Positions 23,701 to 36,000 of a DNA stretch of 64,000 nucleotides are shown here, piece after piece (the stretch's first letter is position 1; every line of letters starts with the position of its first letter). This DNA is from Incurvaria masculella (taxonomy: Eukaryota; Arthropoda; Insecta; Lepidoptera; Incurvariidae): assembly GCA_946894095.1 (NCBI GenBank), contig OX335659.1, positions 6,827,501 through 6,891,500 of the forward strand. The letters run 5' to 3'. A program made the translations under genes and the position numbers. The notes under the pieces are model-generated. The model did no database searches and was not told the DNA's origin. It saw only the letters and a list, made by a program, of their open reading frames with translations.

Positions 23701-25948
23701 AACTTTTTTTTTAGCTTTCTTCTCAGCTACTTCCTTTATGAATGACAAGATGCTGGTTTGCTTTAAGCCGCCAGGTTCATTCTGGTCTGTGAACAAGCCA
23801 CTTTGGGCAGGGTTCTCAGTGCTCTTTGGCGCATAATCAATATCGACATTTTTGAAAGAGCTTTCGTATGCCGGGGTCATGTTAGGCTTAACGTACATGT
23901 TAACAGGCCACTTGCTTTGAGTGTTGCAATCAACACGCCAAGGACTGGCCGCCACAGACTTCCTAATGCTGCTGCTAGCCAGTGGGACATCATCGAAGAA
24001 ACTGAAGTCATCGATGAGATTCAAGGGATCCTTTTGTCTTGCAGAATTTGGGTTCATGAACATTTCTTTTGAAGAAGTGGGGACATTGCTTACAGGATCT
24101 GGAACTGGCGAATAACATATCGAAATATCATCAAAATGGTTACCTTCTTCAATTGGTTCAATAATGACTTGATCTGGTGTGTTATTGGGTTGCTCTGTCA
24201 CATCACATCCTTTATATGTAGTTGTGGGTGGAATAACATTTTGTGGTTGTGCCATTTGTGTTGAAGAAACCTCTTTGTTTTTAGTTTTGGGAATGGTAAC
24301 TTTTTGGGATTGTGCCACTTGCATTGAAGGGACGGCTAAAGTGGTAGCATTATTTGAAGAAGCTTTATTTGCAATGATCTCTTTGAGACTCTCCAGTTGT
24401 TTGGCAACATTTTTAGTGTAATTATCTTTTATAAACACTCTTCTTGGTGCTGCTTTTTTACGAACTGGTTGTTTTTTCCTATTTTTCTTAGGAATTTTAG
24501 GTTCTTCATTGGGATCAAAGGTAAACTCATAAATAGCCAGCTTTTCTTTGATTTTAGGAGATTCTGCTCCTTTTGATTGCGATTTGGGTGAGTATACGCG
24601 GCCAGTTGTTTTAAATATTCTGCTTTCTCTCGATACTGGAGATTTATTCAATGTTTTAATAGGAATTTGCCTTTTAGGCGAGCAAGGTTCCACGGCTTCT
24701 TTGACTGTTTCAATAGTCTTATTCTCTGGAATTGGTAAGAAAATACAATAAATCAATTTTTAATTAGGTAACTTAATTCTAGCCAATAATGGTTCAACCA
24801 AACATTGCGCCACTGACAATCACGTTTGATACTACTTGTAAACATAATGAAGTGAATTCTGATACATCCCCAATACTTAAACATGTGGATCAGATAATTA
24901 TCTACATATAAGGAAAGCTGTCATGCAATTCAAGCAAATAGTACATTAACCCTTAGAATTCCTCAGGTATTTTTCTGACTTGCCAGATTTGCCCTACATC
25001 TTTAACCTTTGCATGCCAGAATTTCCCTGCGTTCACCCTTTGCAAAAAAGCGATTTTTGCAATAAAATCTCTATTCTGCCCTCCTTATTAAAAATGTGGT
25101 AACTACATACGAGGTCCATATGTAGTTACCGCAGTTAATAGTATTGAAATCAACATTACTTATCCCTTTGCAATATGGTATATTTTGGCACCAAACATTT
25201 AGTTGATGTCAACCGAGCGGAAGCTAACGGGTTAAAATGTAACATTTTGCACTAAACGTCACCAATAAATCGAGCTTCGAGGATAAAATCAATTTGAATG
25301 TTCAAGGTTCTACTGTGTAGCAAAATAATTTGAAATAAAATCTCACTATGACATGCATTTAAGAGTCAGACATAATATGATTAATAGAACAAATGCAGTA
25401 CCTGTCAGCGAGCACAATTCCTTTTCTCTTGGATTATTGTTAGTGTCTGCTTGTTGCTTTACCTTTGTTTTACTTGAAATATTAGCAGCGACCTTTTTAG
25501 AACCAGTGGCTTTACGATTGGTTATCCTGCTCTCAGGAACCTTCTTCTGATTCGGCAGAGGGGTGCTCGCAGACCCTGACGTTAAAGGTACGAATTTCGA
25601 AGGACTTATCGAGTGGTCGGAAAAACGTGAAGGCAGACGCTGCTCTCGACGTGGCCGCGGTTCTACTTTACTTAGGGGTTGGGGTGGGCTGGGCAGTGTG
25701 ATGGCTACTAGATGGTCTGCAAGGCGCGCGGGCAAGCGCTGAGCCCTCCGCGGCCGCGCACTCTCCTCTTTCTTGGGAGGCTTCTTCGCGGCATCTTGTC
25801 CAGACGTGTTCTCGTCCGATGCGGAGTTCGTACGGTCGGCTAGCGGTGCCCGAGCTGCTTTATTGACGAGTGCCTTGGCCTTTGAAGTAGCGGGAACGGG
25901 GTTCTCGTCGTTGCGCCGCGCCCTTGCGCGTGTTAATCGAGCGGGCAT
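20712..25948 (-). CDS. dmt: Sororin/Dalmatian-type cohesin-stabilising protein, 4 exons
   Basis: Sororin blocks Wapl-driven cohesin release after replication (family knowledge). Exons on the minus strand: 25948-25402, 24725-23044, 21531-21334, 20792-20712. They total 2508 nt or 835 residues with consistent phases (the first junction splits a Glu codon). The start is the ATG at 25948, the first ATG in the open frame; an upstream in-frame GTG was ignored. The last 26 residues, E-A-E-A-W-M-A-G-F-N-S-M-V-E-E then I-D-E-F-P-L-V-V-E-stop, match the sororin C-terminal domain, with its W...MN...E...F-L-V-E pattern. An FGF motif (618-620, K-Y-F-G-F-D-D) matches the Pds5-binding motif of sororin and Wapl. 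The middle is disordered, Ser/Pro-rich, with many S/T-P sites suited to CDK control. It is far longer than vertebrate sororin (about 250 residues), as is Drosophila Dalmatian. No canonical KEN box was seen. Confidence 0.9.
20990..21305 (+). mobile_element. SINE with 5S rRNA-like head, in sororin intron 3
   Basis: The head (about 20998-21045) reads AGTGAAGCAACTCTGAG...GATGGGTTTTAC, a degenerate 5S internal control region. The body TAGGTTTAATCCTGCCCGGG...GAAGCGGCAATGAAA and a short A tail at 21296-21304 follow. It ends only about 30 bp from the exon-3 splice donor of the sororin gene (21334). Confidence 0.65.
21800..22210 (+). mobile_element. SINE with tRNA-like head, in sororin intron 2
   Basis: The head at about 21805-21878 carries a box-B-like GGGTTCAAATC. 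It is followed by GTGCACCACTTTCTTTCTC and the same body as other copies (CGCCCGGGTTGGTACCATTG, GGTCGAAGCGGCAATGAAA) to an A-rich end near 22210. Confidence 0.65.
23044..24725 (-). other. dmt: Sororin exon 2: disordered regulatory region with FGF motif
   Basis: Encodes residues 183-743. Notable short motifs are repeated S/T-P sites (S-P-K-R, S-P-V-S, Y-S-P-K, V-T-P-E, V-S-P-K), I-E-P-I-E-E at 371-376 (fits the B56-PP2A docking pattern [LIFM]-x-x-I-x-E) and Q-T-S-I-L-S-F-I near 505-512 (a degenerate PIP-box-like string). The FGF motif is at 618-620, followed by a D/E-rich patch, with R-P-V-L-R-D-L-N at 648-655 (a D-box-like string). Motif roles are inferred; only the FGF match is compelling. 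Confidence 0.75.
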
Positions 25949-27017
25949 TGCGGTTTCAGTCACAGGTTAAAAATGAAATGGAATCCACATTGCTTAAAAT
26001 GAAAGCATTACGATGAACACCTATAACGGGAAACACAACGAAGCCACGGCTAAATAATGTTAAATTTGTTCTTCAATATAAGAGATATTAAAAAACTTTG
26101 AAAGCCGAAAGCTTTCGATTTGTTTTGCTACAAAAGTTGTCTTCTGTCAAATTAACTGACAGACCGTCCAGCGAGCCTCCATTTCGGCAACCTTCCGGCA
26201 AAAAAACCCGCGAGTTTTCGTTGTTGCCAGTAATGCCAGTAATTTGTCTGTGGTATAATTCTATTAAATTCTATTTTTTTTTTTATGTGACTGGACATGG
26301 ATGGCTAATACCACAAGTTCTGTCATGGTATTAGCCCAACACACCACATGGGAACTAGGTGCAATGCCAGGACCTTCCTTATATTGCACGGCTACATTGA
26401 ACTGGATGGAAAACACGGACAATTTTCATTGCCGCTTTGACCATCGTTCATCCAATGTGGTGGTACCAACCCGGGCGGGATAAACCCTACCACCTAGTAA
26501 GTAAGGAAGGGGACCTACAGCTTAACGTGGAATCCGAACCACGGCCAGCCTCTCTCAACGGTCGGATGGTCACCCATCCAAGACCTGACCGGACCCAGCG
26601 TTGCTTAACTTCGGAGAGCGATCGCCGAGGTGTCGCGCCACTGGGCCACTGAGGCTTTATTTGGGCTACTGAGAATTTATTAGGGCCACCCAAATAAAAC
26701 GGGTAGAAAAAAAAATAGAATCAACTTGAATTAATTTTGAATTTCCCACGCACTCTCTGATTCCGGAATTCCCGACTTGATTTTGATTTTTTGTCCTTTC
26801 GTGCACTCGGCCCTAAGGCAGCATCGATCTAGCAATCCTACGCGTAGCGACTATCATCCATAGACAATCCATTTATTAGTGTAGTCTATGGATTTGGAAC
26901 GTCGACGGTTGTCATTTTCAAATTTTGGCAGTTTTCAGTTTCCAGTGCGTTTGGTTTCCCTTTCTCAAAAGAAATGTTTTGTTAGTGTTATTAGGTTTAA
27001 GCTTAGCCGTGTTGTTA
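25949..27017. promoter_or_regulatory. Shared intergenic region between divergent sororin and KIF4 genes
   Basis: The two start codons are 1.07 kb apart and face away from each other, so both promoters must lie here. A minus-oriented SINE with a 5S-like head fills about 26273-26655, leaving roughly 320 bp on the sororin side and 360 bp on the KIF4 side. On the KIF4 side there is a short inverted repeat, ATCCATAGAC...GTCTATGGAT (about 26859-26891). I see no clear TATA box or named regulatory site. A bidirectional promoter is an inference from layout. Confidence 0.5.
26273..26655 (-). mobile_element. SINE with 5S rRNA-like head in the divergent intergenic region
   Basis: Read on the minus strand it starts near 26650 with CCGAAGTTAAGCAACGCTGGG (26622 down) and CTTGGATGGGTGACCATCCG, which align with the 3' two-thirds of 5S rRNA including its internal promoter. 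It continues into the SINE body and ends in a poly(A) run (T run at 26273-26285 on plus). It is the best-preserved 5S head in the window. Confidence 0.75.
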
Positions 27018-30000
27018 ATGAAGATGGAAAGCAAAGAAAGTGTGTTGGACACGGTGCAGGTGGCGCTGCGAATCCGGCCGCTGGTGCCATCGGAGGTGGC
27101 GCGCGGCTGCGATGAATGCGTGGAGGTTGTCCCTGGGGAACCACAGGTTCAAATTAAAGACCTCGCATTCACGTACAATTACGTCTTTCCACCGCACATC
27201 GGCCAGCAGGAGTTCTATGACACTGCGGTCAAGAATTTAGTAGGAAAACTGTTTCGAGGTCAGCATTGTTTAGCATACCTTATTGCTTTGGGTTGAGATC
27301 TCTTGATGGATATGATGAAAGACTGACTTTTTAGTAGCTTGAGGAAATAGTGTTTTCTTTCATATTGATTTTCTAATTTGACCTAGGCACACCTTCATAA
27401 ACCTACATTACTTATATAATATTTCTATTCATCGAGGAGAATCATTCAAGTGGAAGCTCCTAGTTACGAAAGAAGCACCCTGGCCAGTGAAGGCCAGCTG
27501 AAGAGTTTTGATGTGAAACAAAATGGGCACCAAGCGTCTGCCAGTTTATAAGTGTTTTCTTTAACCCCATTATTAGCTGAAATCATAAGTTTTCTACTAT
27601 TCCAGGTTACAATGTCACAATATTGGCTTACGGGCAGACTGGCTCTGGCAAGACTTATTCAATGGGTACAAACTACAGCGGATGCGAGGGGGACTACAAT
27701 AACTTAGGTGAGCATATTACGTATACAGTTTAGTCATCCTCTACGTTTCGGCCCATATCTATTTATTCTTCTTGCTTATCTTCTGTTGTACTTATGAATG
27801 GAAAAAAATATACTTATGAATGTCAAAGAAACAGTCGGAATTACCCCAATTTACCTTGAGTAATTATGACTCAGAGAATTTGTATCAACAAATGACTGGA
27901 AACCTAGAATAGCTGCTGCCACCACGCTGGCATGTGAGCTCTCTCAGTGTGTTGTATCATCTGTATCACGGATAGTGCTCCAAAGAATTAGTCTGTATTA
28001 GTTCTATCCTACCAGTGCTGCAACAATAATACAATTAATTGATCCCATTGCATTTCTTCTTACTGATCTACAACAAATACTTTAAGGGACAGACCAGACC
28101 GCTCTGAGAAATTCCCACAAAAAGCTGGTCCAAGGATATTTAATAAGTTATACAATGGATTCCTTGATACAGAGTCTTCGCAAAAAATCACGCACTTAAC
28201 CCACCCCACCGCCGCAATGCATGCAGATTAGATTATACATACATTAAGTAAAATTTAAACTTTTAAGATTCATATCTAGTTCAAGTAGGACAAATTTTAT
28301 TTTTGTAATGTTTTTATTATTAGTATATTAAAACCAAACAAAATTGTAGGAACACTTCTATATTACCTCTCGTTATCAAATAGGTACACTTTTCGGTTGT
28401 CCATTCTACTTGTAATCCGAGAGCGACTCTTTTATGAATCACCTCTCACCGCACGCCGCCTAGCGGAACGCCCGTATTCATCGCCCTTCCCTCTTATTTT
28501 TGTCTCCTTCCGGTTCCGTACAAAATATACGTTTTTTTAATTATGCCATAGTTGAAAATCATGACATTAGATTATATACAATGGCTCATTTCGATTTCCC
28601 TGGCTGATCCTTGGATATCTTGTATACATTGGACATCATGCATATGTGTACACACGTATATGTGAATTAGTATAGTTTGAAGTATTATTATTCCTTTCCA
28701 TTTCAAAATTAATGCAGACAGCAGTGAGCCCAAGGCAGTCAGTAATCGATTGCAATATTTGCAGGTGTTATACCGCAGGCGGTTGGCGACATCTTTGACC
28801 ATGTAGAAGCGCATGAATCGGAATTTGCATTTAAAGTGTCGGTGTCCTTCATGGAGTTGTATCAGGAGCAGTGCTACGACCTACTTTCGGGCAAGCAGCG
28901 CAACCACAGCATTGTGGAGATAAGGGAAGACCATCGCGGCGTCATACTGCCAGGTGCGTGAAATCTGTAATGATCTGATACGAGGCAGACCCTAACTCGA
29001 ATGTTTTATTTATTTATTTATTTAGGTACACCAACAGCTTAAAAACTTAACAATTGATCTTTAAATAATAAATAAAGAAATTCAAGCCAATTACAGGGTA
29101 ACACTACTTATAAAAAGATAAAGATGTGTGCCATGTTGACGTTGAAAGTCCTTCTGCAGACCTAAATACTAATAATGTTTTTTTTTTCTAAAGCAATATC
29201 ATTGTAGGAATCACTGTGTTATTGCAAAGACTATGATTTTAAATTTTACTAATGATATTACAAAATCCCGAATTATTTTTTCCCTTTTATTTACTATATT
29301 ACAGATTTATGTGATTTTTGATTGAAGGGTACACATTCAGTAACGTTATAAGACCATAGGAATGGTTAATTACAAGCATAAATAAAATTAACCATAACCT
29401 ATTTAAATTATATTTCCCGCCTGCAATAATACTTACTGTAGTATGTCATGGCTACCACAGTGACATATACAACTCTTAGGCTATTTATGAATTCTTTATA
29501 AATAAAATAAGTTAGGCATAAGGATCCAATATCAGTGGCTGATGTAATAACATGCACGGTTACATGCATATCATGCATGTGACTGTTTTCAAGGGCTAAT
29601 TACCTGGCATGGCACCTCATTCGGGAATGTAGTATTACTGTCCACAAGTACATTGTAATACTGTAACTGAATTTGGAAATGTATTGTTTGTCCAGACATC
29701 AAGAATAATTTCCCAAAATTACGGTAAGCAACCGCTAGATATGGTGATCAATCTTCAATATTGAAAACAACTTCAACGATTTAATATCTCGTTACACTGC
29801 CGTTGGTTGTAAAATGGTTGACCCTATTCATAAAAACGAATGTCTCGCTTCAGGCCTGACAGAGATAGAGGTGAACTCTGCGTCCGAGACGATGATGTGC
29901 CTGATGCGGGGGTCGGAGGGCCGCGCAGTCGGCGCCACCGCCATGAACGCGTTCTCCAGCCGGAGCCACGCCATCTTCACCATCTATATCGCCAAGGAGA

Positions 30001-33000
30001 GCCTTACTGACAAGTGGGTAGCATCTCTAATATGCCAGGACCTCTGTGTTGGTTCCGAGGAATAAATATCTTTACTCTAGCTTAGTTGAGGAACTAAACT
30101 GCATGTTTGTATTACTTGTTACTTTCTTTATTGCCGAGAATATATTTTATTTTGAATTTGACCCTTTTGTTTGGGGTACTTGTGGTATTATTTTTTAGAC
30201 CAGACTTTGTCTGGGAAACCTCAAGAAATTTATTCGAAAAAACATTGCAGTTCTTTTATCAAAGGATGCACTGCTTTCGATTGTAATTCATTCACTCAAT
30301 CTGTTTATGAAATTCTGTACATGTGCAATGATGCAATGTCAGTCAGTCTATCAGCGTACATACGCCTATCCAATTTTTCTCCAGTCCTCCCGGCCCTCAG
30401 CGGAACGGAACCACTGCTTTCCGCCGATGCACTTGATTGAATGGCGCAATGCCAAAAACTTAAAATATCCCACTCCTATTACAGAAACCAGGCAACTACT
30501 TCCAAATTCCACCTGGTAGATCTGGCTGGTTCAGAGCGCTCAAAGAAGACGAAAGCCACCGGGGACCGGCTGAAGGAAGGCATCAAGATCAATCAGGGAT
30601 TGCTCGCTCTCGGAAATGTGATATCGGCGCTAGGAGACGGTACCAACAGAGGCTATATCTGCTACCGGGAGAGTAAGCTCACCAGGTTGCTTCAAGGTGA
30701 GGGAATTGTAAAAACTACTTTGTCTGTATGAAGCTAGAGACTTTATGTTCAGTCAGTCAGTCAGCGTGTTTGCGTCCACTGCTGGACATACGCCTCTCCA
30801 ATTTTTCTCCACTCCTCCCGGCCCTTTAGCGGTACGGAACCACTGCTTTCCGCCGACGCACCTAATGTCGTCCTAAGGCTTTACGTTTAAGAATCGAGAA
30901 ATTCCTACTTTAATTATTTGGTTTTTCGAGATTTTTTTTTCTCATGCCATTGTACGTAAGCCTCGTGTTCTCATCCACTGACTACTGCCATGTACTTTAT
31001 GATGGATATTCCACCAGTCTCTCAATCTAATCCTCAGCGGCTGGTGCAAGTAATACATGCAGCAAAGATTCGCATACTATTGCCTAACAATAGACGAAGT
31101 GCGCTGGTTTCTATTATTATTATTATTATTGATAGTATACACTAGCAGCTTTAAGCTGATGTGTGTACTATAAATTTAGATATTTTGAGTGCACTTCTAC
31201 TAATATTATTGCGTTTTTAGTTTTTTGGTTTTTAGTGCTATCACAGTAAATGGTTTTTAAAACCATTTACTGTGATAGCACTAATCACTTCTTGAGGCAA
31301 TTTATTCCAGAAGTCCACCTCTCTGTTTGAAAGAAAGTACTTCCTTGGGTTTGAATTAAACCTGGTTTGATTAATTTTTTTTTTTGAATAAAATATTTCT
31401 ATACTCAGTTAAACTGCAGAATAACATTGTAACTGTATAGACTCATTGGGTGGCAACTCGCTGACGATGATGGTGGCATGCGTGAGCCCGGCCGACTACA
31501 ACCTGGAGGAGACTGTGAGCACCCTGCGCTACGCGGACCGCGCTCGCCGCATCCGCAACAAGCCCATCGTCAACCAGGACGCCAAGGCCGCCGAGATCGT
31601 CAGGTCACCCCCTACTCACTTCTCTTCTAGTTTCTTATTTTGTCCAGATCAATACTGAGGGTGTTCTTAACATCTTTGGATAAAGTTTTCATAAGCTATA
31701 CACTAAAGTATGTACCCTGTAAATCTGTTCTGTGTTAAATATGCGAGATTTTTATTGTAATCTCTGTTTTCAGATCAATTGATATTTTTAATAACTTATT
31801 CGCAGTTAAAATGTATGACTATCACTAGTATTAGCATACTTGTAGACTTATTACAAGTTATGTTTTACCTATCACGAAGCATTTGAGATATACACTAAAT
31901 CGCCCGGCAATAGACTTTGTAAATTTGTGTACACATTGCTTCCTGGTATTTTTTTCAAATCTTGTAATCTTGAATTCCAAGTAATTGGCTAACAATGTGT
32001 ATATTTCTACTCTTCGCCCAGCGAAATCGCTTGTATAAGAAAATTCGTAATAGGCCTAACAGCATACTAACATAGCTTGTTATTTAATCGTTTTACACGG
32101 TGGTATGCAAAATTATGTGGATGAGAGCTAATGAGCAACAGTAAGAACTTGCAAAGCATGGTCCCACTAGCGAAGCTCACAAGGCCGCACTGTGGTGCAT
32201 GGCCTTCCTATATTTATTGTGGGTTGCACCTTGCAACATTCTAGATTTTACCACTGGTATCATCCTATGTTTTAGTAAAAATAAATGAATATGTAAACCA
32301 TTTATTTTTATTGTACGAATAAGATAAGTGCTTAGATCTTTACTTATGAATGAAATAATTTTCAGGTTAAATAATTTGGTGAATGAGCTCAGACTACAAT
32401 TACTCGGCAAAGCACCGATCAAATCGGCAAGCCCGGATTGCTCGGAACAACTCGAGAAAGAGAGAGAAAAATACAATGAGCTACTAACGAAGCACAAGTA
32501 CGTGACTGACTTATTAAACAACATGCTCGTCGAAAACACGAATCTCTGCGAGAAAGCACTTTTAGCGGAAGCAGCCAAGGAAAGAATGGAACGAAAGCTA
32601 AACGAACTGACCGAGAAATGCAACCAGACCATAGAGAATATCAATTTGACTTATGACAAATCTCACGAAGATGGCGATAATCCAAAGGAGAGCTTAATAG
32701 AACACTTGAAGGAAATGAAGTGCAAGCTGGAAGATCTTCAGTCGGAGTCGGTGAAGTATAACGATCAGCTGATGGAGCATGAGATCCGGGGCTCCAACGG
32801 CATCAAGTCTGAAGACAACGACAGCTTGGGAGACATCCACGACGGCGGAGACACCGACGAGGACCAGGCGATGATACAGAACGAAGCGCACGCTATGGAT
32901 CAGGTTCGTATTCTTGCGTGACTTGTATTATGCAATCTGTGTGTGAAATTGAAATCGTTTATTAAGAAAAAATATATAAATTATTTACATTATTTTCCCT

Positions 33001-36000
33001 ACACAAGCCCGTAGTCTGTTTTATAGGAAATTGTTGTATCGGTTAGAGAAATATTATTGGTGCATAGTCTGAATTGTTTGAAATTGTAATGTGAGTTGAG
33101 GTGAAATGTCAACTGTCTGTGATGTGAATGTGAACTGTCAAATATTCAGTTTGGTGATAGTTTATATTATTTAAGTATGTGTGTATGTATTTTCGTTTGT
33201 GTATTTTGACTTTAACTGATTTTTTATATAAATATGTTGTCCTAAAATGTTGTGTGTTTTTTTTATATTAATTGATAGTGTTCGTGTGTCGTGTGATTTA
33301 TGTGTATCTGCGAGATTTATGGTTTTGTGTACTTTTGTGTGGATTGCAGAGTAGAAAAGTTGCCATACTGTAAGGAAGGATTCTGTATATAGTGGGTTTG
33401 TGGGGTATCTAAAGAGTTTTTTAAAATAATCTTTAGGACAGCTCTTTGAGATCTTTCTGCTTTTATGAAATAAAGACTTAGCATCTCCTCCCCAAGCAGA
33501 GACACAATATATTAGATTTGATTGGCACACCGATAAGTGAGCATTATAAGCAAAAATACATCAAATGGGGTAAATGTGACTCACTAATGGTTTGGAAACT
33601 TAAATGTTTTCCGGTGTGCAATGCCGTGTTTGGCCGACATGTTTCGCCTTCAACGACGGCCGTTACCGTTTGACGAGCCGGGCTGTCCTAACTCCGGGAC
33701 AACGAAGTGGCCCTGACGATGCTTCCGTCGTTGGAGGCGAAACATGTCGGCCAAGCACGGCATTGCACACTGGAAAACCGTAATTTTTTAAAAGATGTAC
33801 AGCGACGGTGTCTAAGAATCTGAGAACATATGTATATGACTCACTGTCGGCGCACAGGTGGCTCTCAACAAGGAGCTGAACGAGCTGAACCAGGCGATGG
33901 CGATCAAGGCGTCGGTGGTGCGGCAAATGATGGCCAACACGCGCGAGCTCGTCGTCTACAACGAGAATCTGAAGGAGAACGAGGCGCGCGTCGCCGCGCT
34001 CGAGCGCGAGAAGAACGAGCTCATGCAGCAGCTCAAGAACGCTCAGACCAAGGTTTGTCTTATATTTATCAGTTAGGTATAGCAGAAGAGGCATTAATTA
34101 GCATTGCCAACTTAAAGTTGAAAAGATCGTGTTAATGTTTAAAGGTATGTTGAAATTGTTTGGATATTATATAGTCTGATTAAGTGATGGAAAAATGACG
34201 GGACGTTTTAACAACGTAGAATGATACAAAGTGATATTGTATTGCCTGCTTGGCCTTCAAGAACGTACCATGCCCACATTAATGACGTCAGGTGTTAAGG
34301 TCAATTATGTAAAAGGGGTAATCGTAGAGCATTCATGAATGAAAGAAGGTATTTTTTATGTAACTGGACATCGATGGTTCATACCACAACCACCATCATG
34401 ATATTAGCCCCAACACACCGCAATTCCGAAGACATTAGATGCCATGCCAGGACTGTTCCTTTATGGGCACAGCTACATTGAACTGAACAAAAGACACGGA
34501 CCATTCATCCTTGCCGCTTCGACCATCTTTTAGCCCAATGCTATGGTACTAACCCAGGTGGGCTTAAATTCCAGCAAGATTCCAGTCAGACAATGTTGTG
34601 CTCACCCTTGTACCGCAGCTCTCGTTGAATAAAATTCACATTTTTTTTTTAATGCGACCTGGGGGTCTACCATGGTAAGTTTATTCGCCGAGGGAATTAC
34701 AAGTCAGGGAATAAAGCTGACGACTAGTACCATCCTCGCTGTCAAACGACGTAAGTTCACTCGTCACTCGTTTATGCAGTGTCGGTCAAGCAAATCCATA
34801 GGAAAAATGTAACATTTTTGTACCATTTCAATAGTTTGACAGCTGAATGCATGGAGGTATACCTCCATGGCTGGACTGGATGTAATCAAACGTGATTTGG
34901 ATAATATTTGAATCAATCAAACTCGTCTACCGAAAATCAACTTATTCCGAGCCATGAATTGAAATACAAAAAGTGTAAGTACGACATCACCGCTGACAAC
35001 AGACTTTCGGAAGTTCTACCACCTCGCTCCGGATATCCTTGAGCTATGCCGTGAGACCGCGCCACTTCTTCCTCAACCATGGAGACCCGACAGCATCTCC
35101 CCAGCCCAAAAAGTAAGAACATTAATGAATGCAATATCACTGATTTGGTGGGGCCGAGGGACTCTTACTAACTTATTGTGAGAGATAGCATGCAATATAA
35201 ATTACGTGGTGGATAATTACCTACCCACTCGTCAAAATATTCGTCCTGAAGTGGGCGTAGATTGGCGGATAATTTACCTCAAAATATTCTTGATATAACC
35301 TAGAATTGTATTTGTAATTACTTAAATATGTCTCAATTAAACCTACCTACGCTTATTAAAAAAAAAACCTTTGCTTTACTTATTGTTTGTTATGCTTTCA
35401 GATAATAACTACCCTTGCATTTTTTGCGAGCGGTGACTACCAACCGACTTCAATCAACATGGCGTAGAAGGCGGACAGCAGCACGGTGCGGTAGCACCGT
35501 CGACTCCTGCATCGCTCAGCAAATAGTGTCAGTTGTTATACATCAAGTGATTGCAGCCCTGAACAACCTGCATATTTTGGCAAAATTCACCTGCTTTTGC
35601 TCAGAACGAGTGCAAAAGGAAAGAAATAAAACTAGGGTTAGATTAGAACCATTTTATTGTAATAGATATCAACTTGAAATAAGAAAAAATGTCACCTAAA
35701 TGCTTACCCATGCATAGCCATACTATACAAATAAAAGTAATTGTTCCGACTCTTTCAGATTTTTTTTTATTTGGCACGCCAGTCGTTGTGGGCTGCATTG
35801 ACTACACTACTTGTCCTGAAATGTTCAAATAGTTGTATCTAAAATAGTTGGTTGGTTACTATGTAAATTTGAGGTCCTTAAGGGGACATATGACCTTAGA
35901 ACGACCATATCCAATAAGTTATCGTTTTATATTTTTAGTTTTATAAATAGGCATTTATTAGCAAACATGATTATCGGAAAACCTTGACATGAAACCATTT

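Larger units (their letters stand above)
27018..31603 (+). other. KIF4: KIF4 motor domain (exons 1-6)
   Basis: The ATP- and microtubule-binding head. The P-loop GQTGSGKT lies at residues 90-97 in exon 2. Switch I NAFSSRSH is at 209-216 in exon 4, and switch II DLAGSE at 243-248 in exon 5. The neck-proximal [16 protein letters not shown] segment in exon 6 closes the domain at about residue 345. All catalytic motifs are intact, so this is an active-type motor. Every exon boundary within the head (exons 1-6) falls inside a codon. Confidence 0.97.

Noticed and set aside
26540..26640. Genuine 5S rRNA gene
   Set aside because: Only the 3' two-thirds are present with many differences, and it is fused to a SINE body with a poly(A) tail.
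34937..35140. Minus-strand frame in the left arm of the intron-8 composite, and its plus-strand counterpart at 38599-38835
   Set aside because: They are the antisense readings of the inverted arm. The better exon-like reading is on the opposite strand of each arm.
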